A stretch of DNA of 64,000 nt. Origin: Uranotaenia lowii (lineage: Eukaryota > Arthropoda > Insecta > Diptera > Culicidae). Where the stretch lies: the NCBI RefSeq assembly GCF_029784155.1, contig NC_073693.1, positions 163,228,031-163,292,030 on the forward strand, in the 5' to 3' direction. Position 1 is the first letter of the stretch. Each line of letters opens with the position of its first letter. The position numbers and the translations under genes are program-made. The notes beneath the pieces are model-generated. The model worked only from the letters and a program-made list of their open reading frames with translations. It had not been told where the DNA came from and searched no databases. Below, one piece after another: positions 58,237 through 64,000 of this stretch.

Positions 58237-58755
58237 ATGAGCGTTTTCTGCCGGGGATTCTAGCAGCAAATTCGACTCGATGAAGTCAACTGAGTAATAG
58301 AGCTACAGCTTGACTTGTATCGTCTGACGATTTGGCCTATTCGATTCCTGGTCGAGGTGATTGTTTTTTCATTTATCTTTCATGATCATGATTGCACTAA
58401 ACGGCGAGGCGTAGATTCATCAAACAAAGCAATAACAAAATATTTTAGGTCTGTTTGTAGAATTCAAAGAATTAACAAATGCTCATACATTATGTTTCTG
58501 GTGTTTTGTTTGACGGATGATGCTTTGATGCTATTAGCCGTATAATATAACAATAAAAAAAATCAATCATGAATGGTATGTGCAAAAAAAAATCCTTCCG
58601 AACAGGAATCGAACTCGAGCCTACTGATTACCTCTCCGACACCTTACCAATAGGTCAAATCGTCAGACGATACAAGTAAGCGGTAGCTCTATTACTCAGT
58701 TGACTTCATCGGGTCGAATTCGCTGCTAGATTCCCCGGCAGAAAATGCTCATTAT
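58237..58755. repeat. ~105-bp inverted repeat flanking a 310-bp loop
   Basis: 58237-58340 and 58648-58755 are reverse complements, including TCTGCCGGGGAATCTAGCAG, AAGTCAACTGAGTAATAGAG and TATCGTCTGACGATTTG stretches (few differences). The loop holds a tRNA-like segment on the minus strand. Confidence 0.88.
58598..58657 (-). repeat. tRNA-like segment in the inverted repeat loop
   Basis: On the minus strand an A-box-like GACCTATTGGTAAGGTGTCGG is followed by a perfect-core B box AGTTCGATTCC (58605-58615). It ends in CCTGTTCGGAAGG and a T run, which could terminate pol III. A SINE head is the likely origin. Confidence 0.5.
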
Positions 58756-60480
58756 GCCTTCATTGAAAGTGCTCTGTTCGCCTCTAGTGAACAAATTAAA
58801 GTAAAAAAGCGATTTAAAATTGATTAAAGTGAAAAATCAAAAATTTTATGATGTTGAAAATTGAGAAACAATGTGTAGATCATGTTGCAGTGCGTACATT
58901 TCAGATCAAAATGATTTAAAGGTCATAAAAGCTTATTTGGTGGTACTCAAAAATTATAATATTTTCGTCACTTGAGAACCTAGCTAGTTATTATTTAATA
59001 TTTCTGTAAAGATGAAAAGGATATTTCTTTTTTGGTGAAAAATTAATACTTTGGGTAGTACGAAACAAATTCTTATGAATTTTTTTTAAGAAAATACGTA
59101 CTTATGTAGAAAAAAGGAGTGCTCATGATGCCCTGGGTGCTCGTTATGCCCTCATCTCCCCTATATACAATTATTGACGAACTTGTGCCTAAGAGAAAGA
59201 AAAGAATACTGACAAGCTAAAAACATCCAGCATGGTACACAAGTGATATAAAACAACTCAAAAATAAAATGCAAAAAGCACATAAAGCCTATAAGACAAA
59301 TAAAAATTCGTACAATCTTAACGCATACAAAGAAATTTGCAGAGTACTTGATGTAAAAATATCCCTAGCTTATAACAGTTACAACGCAAGAGTAGAGAGC
59401 AATATTAAATCCGATCCTAAAACTTTCTTTAGCTACGCAAATGAAAAAATGAAAACATCTAATTTTCCATCACGTATGCAGTTTGAAGACTTTGATGGAT
59501 CTGACAGTGAAGAGATTTGTAACCAGTTTGCTCGTTTTTTTTTTCAAAATATTTACAAAAAATCTTAAATTTTAAGTTCCCTCAATGGCCTTGATGACAA
59601 AAAAGGTCAAGGTCCTGATCAAATACCTCCACTATTACTTAAAAAATTTGTTACTTCATTTGTTAATCCACTATTTTGGCTTTTCAATTTATCTCTTAAA
59701 TCAGGAGTCTTTCCGATAGCCTGGGAAAAGTCATTTTTAATCCCAATATTAAAATCTGGTAAACGATCAGATGCAAAAAATTATCGAGGCATTGCTATTA
59801 TCACATGTATCCCAAAGATGTTTGAAGCGATCGTGAATCAAAAGATGTTCAATCATGTAAAAAATCGCATCTCCAATAACCAACATGGCTTTTTCAAAGG
59901 TAGATCCACATCTACCAACCTATTAGAATTTGTGAACTTCTCGCTTGGAGCAATGGACAGGTGTAATTTTGATGAAACTTTATATACAGATTTCAGTTAG
60001 GCGTTTGATAGAGTTGACATTTCATTACTACTTTTTAAACTAAAACGTATGGGATTATCAACTTCACTTTTAAAATGGATCGAGTCATATTTGTCGGATC
60101 GAACGCAAGTAGTCCGTTTTAAAGGAAAAATCTCGACAGAAATACAGGTCACATCTGGTGTTCCACAAGGATCTCACATGGGCCCCTTGTTATTTATAAT
60201 TTTTGTTGACGATGTCAGCGTCAAAGTACTCATTTATGCCGACGATATGAAACTGTACATTAGACCGCAACATTAGACAAAACTGTCAATCATTTTTCAT
60301 AAACCATAAAAAATTATGACTTAATGAAAAAATGGTGCATGACCAGTTTTTTCATGTTTTCAAGCTTCTTTAAGCTGTCGCTTTTTACAACTGCTTATCA
60401 GACAGTTGCCATTGATGAAGCATGTATGATTGACGTGGCTTAAAGTTTAGTGCACAAAAAGTAAGTTAAAACAATGATTG

Positions 60481-61500
60481 GCTTGGTTTTATGCCGATTG
60501 AAGAGGACCCTGTCTAAGCCGCGTTTAGGCTTTAGCAAGTTGATCAAATATAATAATACCAAAATTCAAAATTTCATTTGTAATAAGCGATTGAAATAGT
60601 GTGCATAATAATTTTCATATCGCCGTACAACGTTTTATTACGTTCATGAACATTTAACAGCAAGTTTAGTACTCAGGTTATGTTGGGTGGTCCAAAATAA
60701 GTCCTTAAGCAATTAAATAAGATCTATTTTCGACATGGATCAAATTTGTATTCAAACAAGGTTTTTTTTGGTTCTTCAAGCTTACAAACTAGTTTTCAAG
60801 CGTTTTAACAAAGCAATGAACATGTTTGTAGTTGTTAATTTCATCACAGCTTGGCAGAAAACTTTTTGGAAGTTGACTCCAATAATTGCACGTCCTCCTG
60901 GAATAGGCTTGATTTGACCCAACTATGAAAAATCAAAACTTTATTTTTAATTTTCTATCCCTTATCAGCTTATTTGGCTGGAATCTAAGATATAATTAGA
61001 ATCAAAATAAGTAGCTTTTACTATATTATTTTACTAAATTTCCATAATTAACATGATTTATGAGAGAAAGATTGGAAAAAAGTTGCAAGGTGGTTCAAAA
61101 TATGTACCCGGTCCAAAATAAGTCCGTTACCCTAATAGCTTTTTTAAAATTTATAGTACCTACATAGTTGCAAGAAGAAAAAAATATTTATTTTAATTAA
61201 ATTCATGTACATCGTTGCAATGCAATCTGGTTATTGAAGAGCATGAGAACAAATTAATATTACTGTTTTACTTCATGTCGAAATTAAGAATCAAACAAAG
61301 ATTTTGGATGCGAGTTCTGGTTCAACATAAACTACAGCTACAGGTGTTTCGGCCTTGCAAATGTTTTATGCATAGCAGTAAAATTGGAAGAATGTAATTT
61401 GTTTCAGTTTTCTACAAACATTTTCACCTCCATAAATATTTTGCAGGCTGAATAATAACTAAACTCACAAACTTTTTTCGAAAGGTAAGTTATTCCTTCT
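60481..61500. other. gene-free stretch with a direct repeat
   Basis: GGTCCAAAATAAGTCC occurs near 60690 and again near 61108, in the same orientation, about 420 bp apart, with a related 'ggttcaaaatatgt' near 61092. This may mark a repeat family. No coding frame is supported. Confidence 0.45.
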
Positions 61501-64000
61501 ATTCACCTCTCGTTTGAAAAAAAAGTTCTTCCATTCTGTTCAAGAGCCAATACAATTATTTTCTTGTCAATATTTTTGTTGGAAACTTCAAAAAGTCTTA
61601 TTACCCCATATTCTGATTCCAGAAAGAAACGTTAGGTACGAATTTGGTTCAAATTATTTTAATTTAATCTTATCTCTAGAAGCAACTGTTTTTTGGTTTA
61701 TTTTTTTTAGAAGTGGTTTATTGAATGTGGATTTTTTAGCGTGTCGTGCCGTTCTTTCGTTGCAAGAAAAGGAGTTTTCCTTCACCCGTGAAAAGCGTGG
61801 ATTCAAAAACTTCTGCCCTCAGATATTGAATAGAAAAGGGGAAAAAATGATTCCCCTCGATGATTAATCAAAAATCATTCGAATAAAAGAAAAAGGAAAA
61901 ATCAATTTTTCCATTCGAACAGAAAAGGTTCCGCACGACGACGGACAAATGGATGATCACCACAAATTAAAGTCAACCCCGAAATGAATCTGTCATCCGC
62001 AACAAAGACCTGTCTGCATGGGGCAGCAATTCCCCATTCAGTTCGAGGGCCCGGAAGGCTAAGCCCGCTTCAAGAAAAGTCCTTTCTCAACTTTATCCCG
62101 GGGCCTTAGATAGCAGAAAGCAAAAAAAAAAAAACTATCCGGAGAAAGCCTGTCATTCCGACGAAGAATCAACCGCATCCAAATCCGAAATCCAAACGAA
62201 GGTTCAGAGTGACAAACATGGATTTACTCGACCGTTCCAATCTCCTCTGAATTCCACCAGATACCAGATCCTCCTAACAGAGAGATGATGATGAGATAGG
62301 TACCATCCTCCTCCTGAGTCCTGACCAGAGAATCGCAGGGTCATTCATGGGTGCACGATAAGGTTGGCTCCCACGAGTTCCAGCTGCTATAAGGCATTTT
62401 TCCTTCATTGTGTGTCTCCTTTTTAGGTGGGATTTTAGTGTTATTGCACTTTCTGTTTGTGTTAGCTAGCCGATCGAACGAACGGAAAGCGTTGATGAAA
62501 GTGAGGCTAGGATGGTTTGAGGCAATGTTGGTGTAACAGTTGTAATCCCGGGGTCAAAGGCGACGATGAAACGAATGGAATTGTCCACTACCGTGACCAC
62601 ATTGAAGGTGAATGGGCTTCGCGAGTCAATCCCGATGGAAGATTACGGGGAATCGGGGATTAGGGAGATTTCAAAATTGTTTATGATAAATTTTTCTGAG
62701 TTATGAATAGAAATTGCGTTAATGAATAATAACAAAAAAGAAAACTGAATAATAAAAAATGAAATGGTCTACGGACAAAATTAGCTTTAGAAATATCTGG
62801 AATTTCTGTGAAAATATTTCAATATTTATCTGAAATGTTTCAATTGTTTTTTAAAATTTGGAACATGAAATTTTCAAATTCGATAATGACCAAATATTTT
62901 TAATTTTTTTGTAATTTTTTAAAAATAATATTCACTGTATCAGTGGATGGTTTCACTTTTTGAATGATCTAGCTTAAATTACATGAAAAAAAATCAAAAA
63001 TTTACCAATAACATATTCTCACATAATTGGGTCTGTAAAAATGTTTTTTTTAAATAACAATTTTATCCTCTTCAATAAAAAATCACAACCACAAACTGCT
63101 TACATTGTTAAAGATTGTCAATTTTCTTATCCAAAACTAATTCTTTTTTACTTTTTGCAGCACAGAACAACTTAAAGACTGTGAGAAAGTGCCCTGTCAA
63201 TATGGAACAGACAAAGAGACAAAAACCAATCAATTTTTTTCTTAATTGTTTCATCTTTCTTTCTATCAAAGTTTCCTATCTTTTGATTAATTGATGAAGA
63301 AATGGCGTGTAGAGGCATACTACAGAATTTTTTAAATCATTGTGGCATTAGTTTTTTTTCTATAAACGTGAGCTATACCACATGCCCAGTAGGGTTTATG
63401 ATATATTTCACGAAAAATCATCTAGTGGCTTAAAAATTAATGGAACTGAAAATGTTATCTAAAATAAATCATTGTCATTGTGTCAATTTTCATTTCTTTC
63501 GGAAAACAATGTTTCTTTTTTTGTTTTGCGGAAATAAATCTCTGTTCCGAAGGCTTCACTGCTCTCAATTTCCATATCAACTGATAGATTGAAGCATTAG
63601 TGTGAAATGTCATGGGAACATATTATTTTTGTAAAAATAGCAGCATGTCAAAGTTGAAAGAGTTTGCGCTACACTATGCAATTGGACTCTACCGTAAAAA
63701 CATACACTTAAAGGCTTCTGAAAGTTTAATTTTATAGTTTTACTTAATCCTATCAATCGCTTAAAGCTTAGCTGCACTGTCCACCACCCAATATTCCACA
63801 GCTAGAACTTTTCGCCTGATCAAACATGAATTTGAAGAAGCTTCAAAAATATCAAGATGATTTTAGATTTGAAATGTTGAGAGAAAACCTAAATATTAAG
63901 AAATCGTTTTTCTTTTATTAAAATTTGGCCATCTTATATAATCATGAATATTGAGTTTGTTAAAATATCCCAACTTTTGCGGAATGTTTGTATGTAGTCG
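61501..64000. other. gene-free flank with a GC-richer block
   Basis: 61760-62660 is GC-richer, contains GATCGAACGAACGGAAAGC near 62470 (similar to 19575-19590) and lacks long frames; it could be host regulatory or intronic sequence. The 117-codon frame at 61514-61867 is AT-rich and has no motif. Beyond 62680 the DNA is AT-rich and empty. Confidence 0.45.

Larger units (their letters stand above)
56462..59161. mobile_element. composite TIR element with inverted minisatellite (2.7 kb)
   Basis: The ends GAGGAGATGGGGGCATAATG and, inverted, GGGGAGATGAGGGCATAACG are flanked by TA at 56460-56461 and 59162-59163. Clean rejoining of the LINE frame confirms the borders. 'GGCATAATGAGCA'-like tips recur inside (near 56667, 58228, 58745 inverted, 59125 inverted), indicating nested or duplicated ends. 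The centre is an inverted 16-17-bp minisatellite. No transposase is seen. Confidence 0.85.
56085..60276 (+). pseudogene. LINE ORF2 remains (endonuclease end, linker, reverse transcriptase)
   Basis: Left part: FHQINHVRNQQNR, a frameshift near 56190, then NFSEDFCIAEAADPLW and FNDINWQNLLKDESD. Right part: HPAWYTSDIKQLK, SNIKSDPKTFFSYANEK, then RT motifs KNYRGIAIITCIPKMFE, NNQHGFFKGRSTSTNLLEF, YTDFS-stop-AFDRVD, SGVPQGSHMGPLLF and IYADDMKLY. Stops at 59218-59220, 59566-59568 and 59998-60000; the last replaces the usual Lys of the FSKAFD motif. Residues before YADD are shortened compared with relatives. Non-functional. Confidence 0.8.
56050..60480 (+). mobile_element. Jockey/CR1-group LINE fragment split by a 2.7-kb insert
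   Basis: The left part (56050-56461) is the end of an apurinic-type endonuclease and linker; the right part (59164 to about 60480) is linker plus reverse transcriptase. Removing 56462-59163 joins them in frame as NSNL-YTIIDELVPKRKKR. The 5' region and the 3' end are missing or eroded. Exact clade is uncertain: motif style fits the Jockey/CR1 group and differs from the LINE at 12422. Confidence 0.75.

Noticed and set aside
56616..58263. Several open frames with a repeated NGHKAEW- or RPFGL-like peptide
   Set aside because: They lie within the 16-17-bp minisatellite and exist on both strands, so they reflect repeat composition.
61514..61867. 117-codon plus-strand frame
   Set aside because: AT-rich, no domain, no splice or promoter context.

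Overview
The window looks like intergenic or intronic DNA from a large, AT-rich, repeat-loaded insect genome, most likely a mosquito (Culicidae). Reasons: a mariner-type transposase with DD37E spacing (a lineage described from mosquitoes), RTE- and Jockey-type non-LTR retrotransposons, many short TIR elements with TA or 8-10 bp target duplications, tRNA-headed SINE-like sequences, and short GT-AG introns. Species cannot be named from sequence alone. No bacterial operon, rRNA, CRISPR array or complete host gene is visible.

Layout. 1.5-2.5 kb: hAT-like ends flanked by a repeated octamer. 3.5-8.9 kb: an RTE-clade retrotransposon on the minus strand, broken by three independent insertions, one of which carries a fourth. 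11.0-12.0 kb: a TA-target MITE. 12.4-16.9 kb: an essentially full-length Jockey-clade LINE with perfect 14-bp target duplications. 17.3-17.6 kb: a textbook non-autonomous Helitron. 23.3-24.2 kb: a large inverted repeat. 26.1-27.4 kb: a TIR element filled with a heptamer array. 28.5-36.2 kb: MITEs plus an inverted ~160-bp satellite and a TIR element holding a candidate tiny spliced gene. 38.3-38.6 kb: the best host-gene evidence, a coding exon, intron and 18-nt microexon. 39.1-41.5 kb and 44-49 kb: three DD37E mariner-like copies; the last is split by a 4.3-kb hAT-type element. 43.4 kb: a 242-bp hAT MITE inside a small open frame. 51.2-54.3 kb: a second, younger RTE copy with 10-bp target duplications. 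54.9-55.4 kb: a MITE. 56.1-60.5 kb: another LINE split in frame by a 2.7-kb composite TIR element containing an inverted 16-17-bp minisatellite. The remainder is AT-rich DNA with a few GC-richer blocks that could be conserved host noncoding sequence.

How the parts relate. The window is best read as a nesting record. Target-site duplications and interrupted reading frames allow the order of many insertions to be reconstructed. Three arrays (30.7-32.7, 56.7-58.2 and, by context, 26.1-27.4 kb) sit in inverted or TIR-bounded settings, suggesting that palindromic DNA and satellite growth are linked here. Items with possible new biology are the spliced minigene in the 35.1-36.2 kb element, the microexon at 38.6 kb, the in-frame cysteine repeat at 27.6 kb, and the inverted satellite architecture.
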